Shown piece after piece: positions 9,626-19,797 of a DNA stretch of 24,535 nucleotides (its first letter is position 1; each line of letters opens with the position of its first letter). The notes below the pieces were generated by a model. The model made no database searches, was not told the DNA's origin, and saw only the letters and a program-made list of their open reading frames with translations. Both the position numbers and the translations under genes were made by a program. Source of the stretch: Gonapodya prolifera JEL478 (Eukaryota; Monoblepharomycota; Monoblepharidomycetes; Monoblepharidales; Gonapodyaceae); the NCBI GenBank assembly GCA_001574975.1, contig KQ965913.1:1-24535 (forward strand). The letters are read 5' to 3'.

Positions 9626-12600
9626 TCACTCCTGTGACCTCTGTAGTATCCTATCGCGCGAAATTTTCCCGTTACTTCCAGGTCCATCAACTGGGTCCCT
9701 CACAAGCGTGGCATCACCCGCCGTCCCCGCCACACCACCAAGAACAGACGTCGCCCTCGAGCCTGGAATCTCCCCACTCTTTCCCGACTCCAACTCCACC
9801 CTCGCGCCGCCGCCGCCCGCGCCACCGAACGACTCATATGCCTCCTCTCCCAGCTCCTCCAACGGCCTATCCCACTCCACATCTAACGCGACGTCGCCCT
9901 TGACCTTCGCCAGCCCGTGGCGGACATAGACTCTCGCCCCCGCCGTCGTCCCCGGCAATCCATGCGCTCGTGCACACTCATCGACCAACCCCCTCGCGAC
10001 CCCATGCTCGTCCCTCGGGAGCCACACGAACGCCGGCCCCGCGCACACGGCGGGGTGGACGTACGTGTTTCGGTCGTGCGCAGCGGGGTCGCCAATGTCG
10101 GTGTCGAGGGGGATCCGGCGGAGGAGGTCGAGCGGGACGTAGCGGAAGTAGGGCGACCAGTATTTGGTGACGAAGTAGTTGGCGAGGACGGTGGCGGCGA
10201 GAGTTATGAGGAGGGTTATGGCGGGGCCCCCTGTGGGAAGAGTTTGGGTGTGAGTTGGTGGGCAGCAATGCACAGGAAGAAGGAGGGCGGGAGGGCGGGA
10301 CGACTCACAAGCTTGCGTCAAGAGCATGAGTCCCGCTACTGTGACTTGAGCAATGTATAGCCCTGAGAGACAAAGGAGGCGTCGATTATTGTGAACGTCG
10401 ACTCGGGTACCAGCTGAAGAACAACTTACCAACAAACATGCTCATCATGGCATTGACAAAGAACTTTCCCCCAGTTTCAACCTTGTTGTGGGTTACGTAG
10501 AGGTAGTCTGTGGCAGAACACGTCAATGATGGGAAGGGAAACGGTGAAAAGATCACTACAATCACGACTCACCTCGCTTTTTCAGTACCCAAGTAACCAA
10601 AAAGAAAAACGCCGCAAACACCGAAACCAGCGGGGCGACCGCAAAGTACGCCGCACCGATGATGAAAATGAGCGATATCGGCGCCAAATCCAGCCCGTAG
10701 TCGACCTCGGGTGCGTTTGCCCGCTGCGTATAGATCTTGCGAGGCGTGCTATGGAGAAAATCGGAGAGCCACGGAAGAGCGAATATGAGGGTACCGATTC
10801 GGAGGTTGGATATGGCGGGGCCGCTCGTGCCTTGGAGCAGAACTACAAAAATAGGTGAGAGGACGTTAACTTGTTTCATTTTGTTGAGCATGACTCACTG
10901 TAGGTAATCTGGAATGTAGAAACTGTCGGAAGAGACGTTGCCAGCATCGCGAAGATGGAAGGTGGGTTATCAATGATTGCCCTGAGTGCTGGTATCGCTG
11001 CAAGGTAAAACAGCTGGGTCAAAACAAAACAAAAGCAAAGACAAAAATCATTGCGGTGAAAGATCATTGGCATACCTCCACCGGCTAGCGTCACAACAAA
11101 AAGAACATTTACGACCTGGCAACAAATAAATTTATGAGTGAACGGATGCACGACAATTTGATGTGGATGGTAAATCTCACCAGAAACGCCAGCCACCGCG
11201 ACGCAAGACTCTTCTGCATGGCGCTTATGGTTGCATGTCCCTCGTACTTTGCCAGAAACCTCAGGACAGCTTTGAGAAGAAACATGAGGATGGCAAGGAA
11301 CAATGATGGCAATATGCCTTGAATGATCCCAACCAAAACTGAAGGCTTAATAAAATGCAAATCATGGTCGCCTCTTTTAAACTTTCGTAGGGACTAGGAA
11401 GCATGAGCTCACCCAACTAGCGATGCCAGCCAGAAAGGGGATAGCTTTCCCGAGACCGTTGATAGTTGAAATACCAGTCACAAATGCGACTGGTGCAACG
11501 GCGTTCACTCTCCGTAAGATATCGCAGTCAACAGCCGAACATACCTGGGAATGTCCAGAAAATGATTACAACAAAAGCCGCGGCAATGCTTACCGCCGTC
11601 CTGAAAAACCGGGACAGATTATCCAGAGGCAAGTTCTCCCACAAAACATCCTCCGAGTCCACTTCTGGAATGACCTCGCCGAACGTGAACGGCTTTTCTT
11701 GCAGCAGAGCTTGTGCTGCAAGATGGAGTCCCAGAGGATGACGAAACGTGACAAAGACTGCCCCAGTCTTGGGAGCCTCCAAGTCCGACTTCTTCCCCAA
11801 AGGCACCAGATCTGTCAGCGGCGCAAGAGCTGAAAGGGCCGTATGGCCGGCTTTGCCCACGATTGCAGTTCCCTCGTCAAATGCAGATCCTATTTTTCGC
11901 CCGGCGACACCAAGTCCACCGAGGTGGTGGGACATGCTGAAGCAATCTGCGATCTGTGACGAGGACGCGCCCAGCTGGGATTCGGTGGCGGCGTCGGCGG
12001 CGTGAGCTGAGCGGACAGATTCTTGAACTTGAAGCACCCGAGTGTTGGTTTCCATCACTGCAGGGGCTAAGAACGAGAAGGCGTCTGTTGAATCGGAATG
12101 AATTGCAGGAATAGGGATAGATGCAAGAACGGGATGTTTCAATTCTGATCTCTGGGATAGCAAGCATTGAGAAAGGTAATCCAGACAAGATGTCAGTGAG
12201 AAAAAGCTTTGTGCAACCATTCCCCACACGTACACGAATTGTTGGGCGCTTCACAGTGAGTTCAGCGTGAGACGAATATGGAAGTTCCACGACAGTCTGC
12301 GCTTGTGTCGAGTTCCGCAATTTCTGATCCGACGAGCTGACGTCGCCAGCGCCGTCCCTTTCGCCATTTTCGAGGACGCCACTTTTTCCCCTCGCCGACG
12401 TTGAATGACGGATTGGTTGAAGGCCGAGTGCAGATCCATCCCCGGACCTGTTTGGTTCCATGCTCGCACGAGGCTTGTTCTTGTTCATTTCCCGCGCCGC
12501 TGCAATGATGTAAGCTGTGGCGAGACTTTCGAATTTGGTAATGACGGCTTCACGGGAAGATATGAGACTGGGTAGCTGAGAAATGTACCTGAGTGTCATG

Positions 12601-13640
12601 CGGCAATTTAATTTAAGCAGAACTTTCAATGCGGTGCCAAATGAAATGAAAACTGAAAAGCTCACCGATCCAACACTATATGCTCCACACCCTTCGGGAG
12701 GACACCAAACAGGGCTTGCAACTCGGGAATCGAATTACGATTCTCGGGAACATTGGTAACAAGCAGTGTCCGGGAAGCCGGGTTCGAGAGGTGTTCTTCC
12801 TCAAACACATATAAGTGTCTGAGTTGTATGTAGTGTCGAAACTCTCGTAAGACGATGTACAGAGTAAAGACTGCATGGAGATTCAATGGCGTCAGACTGA
12901 CGAAAGAAGACGGAGAAACCGTAACACATACAAGTAAAAATGAACACCATGATGGTGTGGGCCCATAACCTGTTCACGTCTATAACGTTGCCAATTGTGA
13001 ACTTGTTCAACCCCGAGAGATCCTGTCCTTCGATAGAATTCAGTGGGAAGAGAATCACGAGACCGAGAACCGACGAAACGCAGAATATGCTGAGGGAATC
13101 AGACGTCAGGTACATGTAAAAAGGGTTCCCGCGCAAATCACTTTGATGAAAACGTACGTCAGTGAAGCCCGAAGATATCGGACAACGAGATATGCTTCCA
13201 TGCCCGCTCGCTTCAGTAGGTCTTCGTCCTTTGTCCTCCAGGTGGCGAATAACCAGCCAAATCCTAGAGTTGGAGACCAAAGATAGTCCTTGTTAGGTGG
13301 AGAGCGCCGGCTATCAATCGGAGATGATGCAATGATTGCAATCTTTTGTGAGACCCTCGTTCTAAACAGAATCCGTATGCGGAACTCACTCAGGATGGAC
13401 TTCACTGTTGAAGTTTCGTGCCTCATATACTTGAGGGTAGTAAGGTCTGAGAAAGTTATATGCGGCAAGACATCCAATTGAAATCTGAAAGGGGATTTTT
13501 AGCTTTGGAAGAAGTCCGCGCCCCTGCATCGAAATCAGTACGCTACCCACCAGTCCGTTGAAAAGCACCGATGACAGGAAAGTTTGGATGTTGGAGTTCT
13601 GCGCGGAGAGCGTTTGTTGGTCCGAGGAGAGACCCGTCAT
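9626..13640 (-). CDS. CSC1/OSCA/TMEM63-family stress-gated cation channel
   Basis: Members are multi-pass membrane channels opened by membrane tension or hyperosmotic stress and passing cations including Ca2+; fungal relatives include yeast CSC1, RSN1 and PHM7. I place 15 exons: 13640-13551, 13484-13390, 13310-13158, 13089-12932, 12870-12666, 12588-12234, 12151-11545, 11489-11413, 11345-11181, 11115-11076, 10997-10899, 10842-10573, 10507-10430, 10362-10309, 10230-9626. They total 3051 bases and keep frame throughout, giving 1016 residues, about the family's length. Family marks in order: first helix (SVLFNGLISIGCLAAYNFLR); DEDLLKRAGMEAYLVVRYLR; the cytosolic loop with SRTLLVTNVPENRNS and KGVEHIVLDR; VLWENLPLDNLSRFFR; the pore helices, including PVAFVTGISTINGL and GIIQGILPSLFLA; LQGTSGPAISNLR; and the tail motif FVWLPRDEHGVARGLVDE. 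The cytosolic loop carries a Ser-rich, probably disordered insert (about residues 255-355). It follows the BTB gene by 277 bases on the same strand. Confidence 0.93.
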
Positions 13641-13917
13641 GGTGACGTAAGAGAATGTCCGCCACGCGCTGCAGTGTTCCTATGGGTCGAATTCACCGCT
13701 CAAGACTTTGATTGATGGCAGAAGAGTCCCCGATGATGATAACGAGCCAACCGAGTGAGGGGAAGGGGTCTTCCTGCCTTGCTGAGAGTAGCGGCTAAAA
13801 TTCATCACGACCAAAGTTCCGGATGTTCCACCTCTCGACAAAAAACATACAATTGTACTTCCACTCAGCAAAAATGCTGTACATTCTATAGGTTATCTTT
13901 TCGTATAATACTCACTT
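13641..13917. other. Intergenic spacer between BTB gene 1 and the channel gene
   Basis: These 277 bases hold the 3' flank of the BTB gene (stop 13918-13920) and the promoter and 5' leader of the channel gene. I see no clear TATA box and no small gene. Confidence 0.5.
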
Positions 13918-16900
13918 CTATGAACTCAAAGAGTTAAACAAAATTGCTTTTGAAACGCCGAGAGCATGCTCGCGAGGAGTCTTCCATTCATCTGATGAAG
14001 TTCCGGAGTGAACACGTGGAATGTGCGCTACAAGTCGTGTGTGAGTGTCAAGAGCAAGAATTCGACTGCAGCACCAGCGTACTCACTGTCGCCCCAATCG
14101 CCTCTGTGCACTATTTCCACCATGTTCTTTCCAAGTCCGAATCAGGCGGTGCATTCACGAAAAATCACTTTATTGATACTCACTTTGAAGAAACGCTCTC
14201 GAGATTCCTCCGAAAAGGCCTGCCCAACTTGCTTGACAACGTAGACCTGGGACTGGATTCCTTTCGCTCGATTAATGGGACCAGTTATGGGAGCAATCTC
14301 GACGGTCATGTTTTTGAGAGATAATATGAATGGTATTAGATTCTTGGCGCCGAAGACTTGATAGTGGTGCGATCAGACCCGAGAAATGGTTCACGTGAAA
14401 AAGCACTCACGAACACCCTTTCCTGGAAACTTTTTCTGCGCCAGGTCAAATATTTCCCTAGTCGCCATGATAAAAATCTAATCGAATTCCAACACATCAG
14501 TAACGACTTGTGATGTAGAATTACAGAAACGTGCAACTAGTGCTACTCACGAATTGTGCGGCACAGGTGCCGGGGTAGTCCTTTTTGAGCTTTTCAGGTG
14601 AACGAGGAGAGTAAACTGCTGAAGACGAACAAAAGTGTCACGGAAATCCAACACGGTAAGGCTTACTACTCCCCAAATGACGGACCAACCTTGCAACAGT
14701 TTTCCATCAAAAGTAGGTCGATAGTCCCAGGTGCACTGAGCATGCCATTGACTGTCTTTCAAAGGTCCTACAACATCCTCGCTGTACGGATCAGAGAACA
14801 CGAGCTCAAATGATGTCGTGTGACCATTCGGAAATCTGAACGGAATTCTCGTTGAGCTGCTGGAGCTGTCCGACCCCCTTGACAAGGTAGATATCTCATC
14901 GCCTGATGTTTCGGCGACCATGGACTGCACACTGTGTGGGGCGGCAGTAACGGAGGGCTGGCGGGAGAGTACTCCGATTTGAGAGATGGATCCGTGTGAC
15001 GTATGTGACGGCGGGAGGGAATCGTTTTTCCGATGGAGAGACGAGTCTGAGTCACTCCGCGACACATACGAGCCGGAGCCTGGCCGATCCAGGGACACTG
15101 GGGAGCTCAACCGCGCAGAAATTGCTGGAATTGCGGGAGTTCCTTCAAACGGCCGGGCCTCCATCATGGCATCCGGAAGTTGAAAGTACCCGGGAACGGA
15201 CGAGTTCGAAGGGGATGTAACGTATCCTGGACTTCGTGGCGATGAACCGTCGTTGAACGAGACAACGGGGGGGACTGATCGTCGTGGTGAATTGAAAATC
15301 GCGCGAGGTTTGGGCGAAAGGGCGTTGGGAGGGGATTTTCCATCGAGCAAGGTGGCTTGACGGGATGATGCAGTCTGTTGTGCACAAAATCCAAGTTAAG
15401 TGGCGGTTTAAGCCTCGACCGATGGCGATCAAACGTGACACCTACAGAAGAATTATTGGAGGTGGATGACGCAGGCGATCCCTGGAACTCCTGTCGCCGC
15501 ACTCTTAAAGGTGTTTCAAACTCCGGCGAGCCTACAGTCGACGGTACAAGAGTTGGGGATTGGTCCAGTTGAGGGACCATGAAGTACTCCGGTAACGGGG
15601 GTGATTTTGGTACGTCGTTGCGTGAAGGGCCGATGGATGGGCTCCGTTCTTCCACGGTGAAGACAGAAACCCGACTGCCTCGAAGCCTTGCGTCATGCAG
15701 AAACCGTCACTACCAGGTGTTGCCCCCAGAAGTTCACGTGATCACCTACTTTTGAAACATCGCATCGGCGAGGACCGTCTTCGGAGCGATTCCCTCCCTC
15801 TCCGCACGTTGTAGCACCGAGTGAGGAAGGTCCGCAAACGACACTCGGCTCCACAACTGCTGCCGGGCCTCGTCGGTCAACCAGGGTTTGTTCCTGTGAA
15901 CTGCGATGTACCCTCTGACGAGTGTGTACGTATCCGTCGGCGTCCAGCCGTTTCGGCCGTCACGGAGCGTCGAGGATGTTGATGGACGAGGGGCCACGGG
16001 CACGGTTTGTTCCCGATCTCCGCCAGCCACCAACGTTGGCGAGCGCTGGAGCTCTTCGAATTCTTTGGAGACGAGAACGGCCCGGTCTGCAACTTCCAGA
16101 AAGAACTGAAGAGAGGCGAGCGAAAGGGCAGACGGGTCCACCATGAGGATGGAGGCAGATACGTCGAGGACGGAGGCATGATGTTTCCCGAGGAATACGT
16201 GGAGTTCCTCCATATCCTGTATACTGGCGTTCTCGAACGATACGTAGCCCCAAATCGAAGCAATGGATTCGGGGGGTACATTGATTCCCGAGGATCGCTT
16301 GGCGTCAAAGAAAGACCGAATGAGTTGCAATCTGGAGGAGGGCTCCATGCTCTCCAGGACTCTTTCCAGGGTCTCCGGTTTTAGAACAGACAGCAGTTTG
16401 GGATCTGTGAGAACGGCCCCTGAGAGAGCCATGATGCAGTTCGTTGCCAGTTCCGCGATGTCTGGTGATCCCCACTTCAGCGACTGGACTGCGATTGCGT
16501 GAACCTCGCTCATACTTCCGTTCACGTCAGATTGTCGATCCGTGCTGTCTGTCCGACATGACTGTATGGCGCTTTTCAGGACACCAGAGTAGTACTCTCG
16601 TAGCTCCTCCAGCCCCACCATTTCGGAAATCTTGTATACCCCGACAATGAGGTCCCACTGTCTCTCAGGAATAGCCATGGAACTAGTTTCCAGCGGTTCG
16701 TCGGTGTACAGATACCAGAGTATGAAACTGAGAGCTTCATGGAGGAGGGGGTGGTCGGGAAGAAGAGGTAGGTCGTAGGATTGGACCTGGAGCGACGGAG
16801 CGCGAACTTCGGAGAAGAGATGGTCAAAGAAGGGGGAGCGACGCGATAGAACTGTGTTTGAGATCAGGGTAAACCCATTTCAATCAATATTTGGGGCGTT

Positions 16901-17308
16901 ACGTTCCTTGGAAAGTCCAGCGTCCGAGCTTACCGATTCGATGTGCTGGAAAAGTCGAGACCTGCTCTCCGGAGTCAGTTTCAGATATGGAGATCGACAG
17001 TTCATATAAGGTCCTACCTTCCCTTCGGTCGTCTGTAGTCTCAGCATTGCGTCCACATATTTTTGGGATTTGAGCCACGGAACGAACCCCAAAGCAAGCG
17101 GTGTTCGCTTTCCCGCAATCTTTTGTCCCTGCGCGTTTTTATCGGTGCTGCGAGATCGTTTTCGCCTCGATCCCGACGAAGTCTTGGACGACTGCGAGCG
17201 AGACCGAGTTTGCGCGATGGGTGTTGTTGTTGAGGGTTCATTGTCATCCGCGCTTCCCGCCGTCGCGTCGCCAGAATCCGCGCCTTGCAGCTGATCTCCC
17301 GTCAGCAT
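13918..17308 (-). CDS. BTB/POZ-domain protein, paralogue 1
   Basis: BTB domains mediate protein-protein contacts, often as adaptors for ubiquitin ligases or transcription; the partner here is unknown. Ten exons: 17308-17018, 16961-16934, 16851-15750, 15686-15442, 15355-14690, 14618-14551, 14477-14411, 14356-14184, 14126-14087, 14027-13918, together 2790 bases, in frame, 929 residues. After a basic Ser/Arg-rich N-terminus (LALGFVPWLKSQKYVDAM at about 74-91) the BTB core reads STFPAHRI then VLSRRSPFFDHLFSEV and ends near ILWYLYTDEP. A helical BACK-like region follows to about residue 470, a Ser/Pro-rich disordered stretch to about 720, FRFPNGHTTSFELVFSDP at about 727-744, and a C-terminal module I do not recognise (EIAPITGPINRAKG, FSEESRERFFK, MVEIVHRGDWGD). 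The ATG at 17308 is chosen because the paralogue starts at the same place (MLTG against MLSS); an in-frame ATG at 17389 is possible. Esterase copy 1 ends 162 bases upstream. Confidence 0.85.
16934..16961 (-). other. 28-base microexon of BTB gene 1
   Basis: This exon encodes only STFPAHRI plus border bases, the start of the BTB core where Asp/His-containing FxAHR motifs usually sit. It is bounded by an AG acceptor and a GTAAGC donor. The paralogue has an exon of exactly the same length at the same place (22905-22878), with FPAHR also conserved. Confidence 0.8.
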
Positions 17309-17470
17309 GAAAAGGGTCTTCGCGGGTATTGGCGATTCCAGGAGAAGGACGTGCCCGGCAGAACTGGCTGATCTCGGAGCTGCGCACATGAGGGGTCAAA
17401 ACATTCGCAGGGATTTTTCTTTTTCGGTACTCTCGAGCAAAAATAGTTTAAGCACGCTAGTGTAAGCGCT

Positions 17471-18303
17471 TTAGCACTGCCCCGCAGGAATCGCAGTGAT
17501 GAGCTTTTCAACGCCGGATGGTCTCAATGCACAGAGGAGACCTCGCGCAAACGCCTCTGCAACAATTCGTGCACCAGCTGCATTCGTGTGCGTGTGGTCT
17601 CCTGGCAAAAAGTCCGCGAATGTGGTGGCATTTCCTGCATTCTGCCACGCCAATCCTGTGAGCCGGAAATGATTCACGTAGGATGCTCCTGTTTGGTTAG
17701 CGACCTGCTCAGCGAACGTCACGAATCGGTTGGGCGCCAGGATAAAGGTTCCGCTTTCAAATGGGTTGGTCGGTGTTTGGGAACTGAGAATAACATTGGC
17801 GCCGAGGCTTTTAAACTTATTCGCAGCGTTTGTGAGATACGCGGGGAATGTCAGTACTATTTCCGTCGTATTTCTGGTGGGCAGAAGTGGTCAGTGAACG
17901 ACTATATGGGGCGCAATCCTATTCTCACATTGACAACCACACATGTCTCATTCCCAGCTCCAGGACAGTCGGATCTCCCGTTATCAGTCGGTATCGGCGA
18001 GCCACCATCATTGTGCCCAAACTCCATCACAACAAAGTCGCCGGCCTTCACCAACGACGCGATTGCATCGAATCGTCCTTCGCGCGTGAACGAACGGGCA
18101 GATCGCCCAGAGAAGGCGTTGTTCACGACGGTGATGTTGATCCAATCTTTCAGATGGTCACCCCATCCTTGCCTTCCTGCTGTCTCACTGCCTGGCGCCA
18201 TGGTCGAGTCACCGGCAAGGAAAACGGTTGGCGCGGCGATTGCCTGGCCGAAACACGCCAAGCCGGCCACAAAAATGAGCGCAACGCGCGGTAGTGTGAC
18301 CAT
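17471..18303 (-). CDS. Rhamnogalacturonan acetylesterase (CE12, SGNH fold), copy 1; one suspected frame lesion
   Basis: Such secreted enzymes remove acetyl groups from rhamnogalacturonan I in plant pectin, helping wood- and litter-decay fungi. Exon 1 (18303-17929) starts with a signal peptide ([20 protein letters not shown]). It carries SGNH block [10 protein letters not shown] (Ser about 33), block [16 protein letters not shown] (Gly about 66) and block [11 protein letters not shown] (Asn about 98). Exon 2 (about 17873-17471) holds [46 protein letters not shown] with the Asp/His pair, and ends PAGQC. Expected size is near 259 residues, normal for CE12. The odd point is the junction. With donor GTGAGA (17928 down) and acceptor CCCACCAG, exon 2 is read one frame off and stops early. 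Comparison with copy 2 suggests two bases are missing just before the donor. Either the gene is freshly broken, splicing is unusual, or there is a sequencing error. Confidence 0.75.
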
Positions 18304-18639
18304 TTGATTTGGATTGGAATTGCGCGCAGCGGGAGAAAAAGTGAAGTGCGGCTGTGAGCGGCTGTTGTGAGAGGTAACAAGGTCAAGGAGTCTTGAGTCT
18401 CGACGTTCCCTGACTTCACCCTCTGGAAAAACACCCGCTCCTCGTTGTTCTCAAAAGCTTATTCAAGCCGAAGCCCGAAGAGATTGTTGGTAGAGGTTCC
18501 CAGAGGTTCCAGGTTGCAGAACGGAAGTGGTTGTCAAACTTTCGGAACTTTGGGTCATAACATTCGCATTTATTGATTTTCTTTTTCGGTAGACTCCAGC
18601 ATAATAGTTTAGATATGTCCTACTATAAGCAGTTCAGCG
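18304..18639. other. Spacer between the two esterase copies
   Basis: These 336 bases hold the promoter of esterase copy 1 and the 3' flank of copy 2. The stretch at about 18551-18640 resembles the 3' flank of copy 1 (about 17395-17470): both contain ACATTCGCA and TTTTCTTTTTCGGTA ahead of the stop codon. No gene is present. Confidence 0.55.
18371..18460 (-). promoter_or_regulatory. Promoter segment shared by the two esterase copies (copy 1)
   Basis: On the plus strand this reads AGAGGTAAC, AAGGTCA-GGAG, CGACGTTCCCTG (18401-18412) and then an A-run followed by CACCCGCTCCTCGTTG. The same order is found upstream of copy 2, with CGACGTTCCCTG at 19557-19568. Distance from the 12-mer to the ATG is about 98 bases here and 89 in copy 2. 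I infer that the duplication included the proximal promoter; which bases are regulatory is unknown. Confidence 0.5.
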
Positions 18640-19468
18640 CTAGCACTGCCCAGCAAGAATCTTTGTGATAAATTTTACAGCCCCGACGACCTCACTGCAC
18701 AGAGCAGATCTCGCACAAAAGCTTCTGCAACAATCCTTGCACCAGCTGCATCGGTGTGTGTGTGGTCTCCAGGTAAAAAGTCCTCGAATGTGGTGGAGTG
18801 TCCTTCTTTTGCCACACCAATGCCGCAAACTGGAAATGGTTCACCTAGGATACTCCCGTTTGGCTAGCGACCTGCTCACCAAAAGGCACAAAGCGATGGC
18901 AGAGGACCGCATTCCAACGGGTTGTTCGGAGTTTGGGAGCTGACAATTACTTTTGCCCCGAGGCCTTTAAACTCGTTCACAGCGTTTGTGAGATACGCCG
19001 CGAACGTCGGAACTATTTCTTTCGTATTTGTTGGTGGGTATATAGAAATTCTCAGTGACGGCACCACCTATGGTGGGATCTTCCACTCATCCATTAACCA
19101 CCACACATGTTTCGCTCCCAGCTCCCGGGCACGCGGACCTCCCGTTATCAGTCGGTATCGGCGAGCCACCATCACTGTGACCGAACTCTATCACAAGAAA
19201 GTCGCCGGGTTTCACCAACGATGAGATTTCATCGAATCGTCCTTCGCGTGTGAACCAGCGGGCAGACCGCCCAGGGAAGGCCTTGTTGACGACAGCGATG
19301 CTCATCCAATCTTTGAGATGGTCACCCCAGCCTTGCCTTCCCGCCGTCTCACTGCCCGGCGCCATCTTCGAGTCGCCCGCAAGGTAAACCGTTGGGAGCG
19401 GCGACTGCCTGGCTCAAAGACGCCAAGCCGAGTGCGAGGGCGATCACAAGACGCAGAGGTGCAATCAT
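18640..19468 (-). pseudogene. Rhamnogalacturonan acetylesterase, copy 2, pseudogene
   Basis: A paralogue of the esterase at 17471-18303. From ATG 19468 it has a good signal peptide (MIAPLRLVIALALGLASLSQ), then several lesions. An extra base directly after the signal peptide shifts the frame before block I. Block I in the restored frame would have Lys after the catalytic Ser instead of Thr. The intron donor reads ATGAGT instead of GTGAGT, and the matching acceptor AG is also lost. A further shift falls after [10 protein letters not shown], and stops appear before [13 protein letters not shown] and before the C-terminus. Blocks II (PGRSARWFTREGRF), III (EFGHSDGG, with Ser where copy 1 has Asn) and V (GDHTHT) remain readable. 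No active enzyme is expected. It lies 336 bases upstream of copy 1 and 329 bases downstream of BTB gene 2. Confidence 0.85.
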
Positions 19469-19797
19469 ATCAGTCTGATTTGTAGGTAGTGGGCAAGACA
19501 ATCGGTGGCTGCGGATAAAGAGGTAACATTATGCAAAAGGTCAGGGAGAATCTCGGCGACGTTCCCTGTCGTGTTTTGCCTTTTCAAAAAAACAACCGCC
19601 CTCGGTTGCTTTCGAAGAGACCGTTAGTCAATGTAACACCCATCTCTTCCCATTATTTTTCGAATAATCGAACATTACAAATAACAAACATGATGGAATA
19701 AGCCGAAGTGGACGGAAAACATTGCACAAATGCCAGAGGAAAGAGCGAAAGTTGAATATACAAAATGTGCCTCACAGAGGCGAGTGTGACGTGAAAA
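19469..19797. other. Spacer between BTB gene 2 and esterase copy 2
   Basis: These 329 bases contain the decayed promoter of esterase copy 2 (similar to the copy 1 promoter at 19520-19610) and the 3' flank of BTB gene 2. No gene is seen. Confidence 0.5.
19520..19610 (-). promoter_or_regulatory. Promoter segment shared by the two esterase copies (copy 2)
   Basis: Counterpart of 18371-18460: AGAGGTAAC, AAAAGGTCAGGGAG, CGACGTTCCCTG at 19557-19568, then an A-run and ACCGCCCTCGGTTG. It belongs to a pseudogene, so its likely value is as evidence of how far the duplication reaches. Confidence 0.45.

Noticed and set aside
9917-10360. Long plus-strand open frame opposite the last exon of the channel gene.
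   Set aside because: It is the Arg/Gly-rich mirror of a GC-rich exon whose minus-strand reading matches the channel family exactly.
17588-18307. Plus-strand open frame of 239 codons across the esterase gene.
   Set aside because: It is antisense to a gene with signal peptide and all SGNH blocks; no motif on the plus strand.
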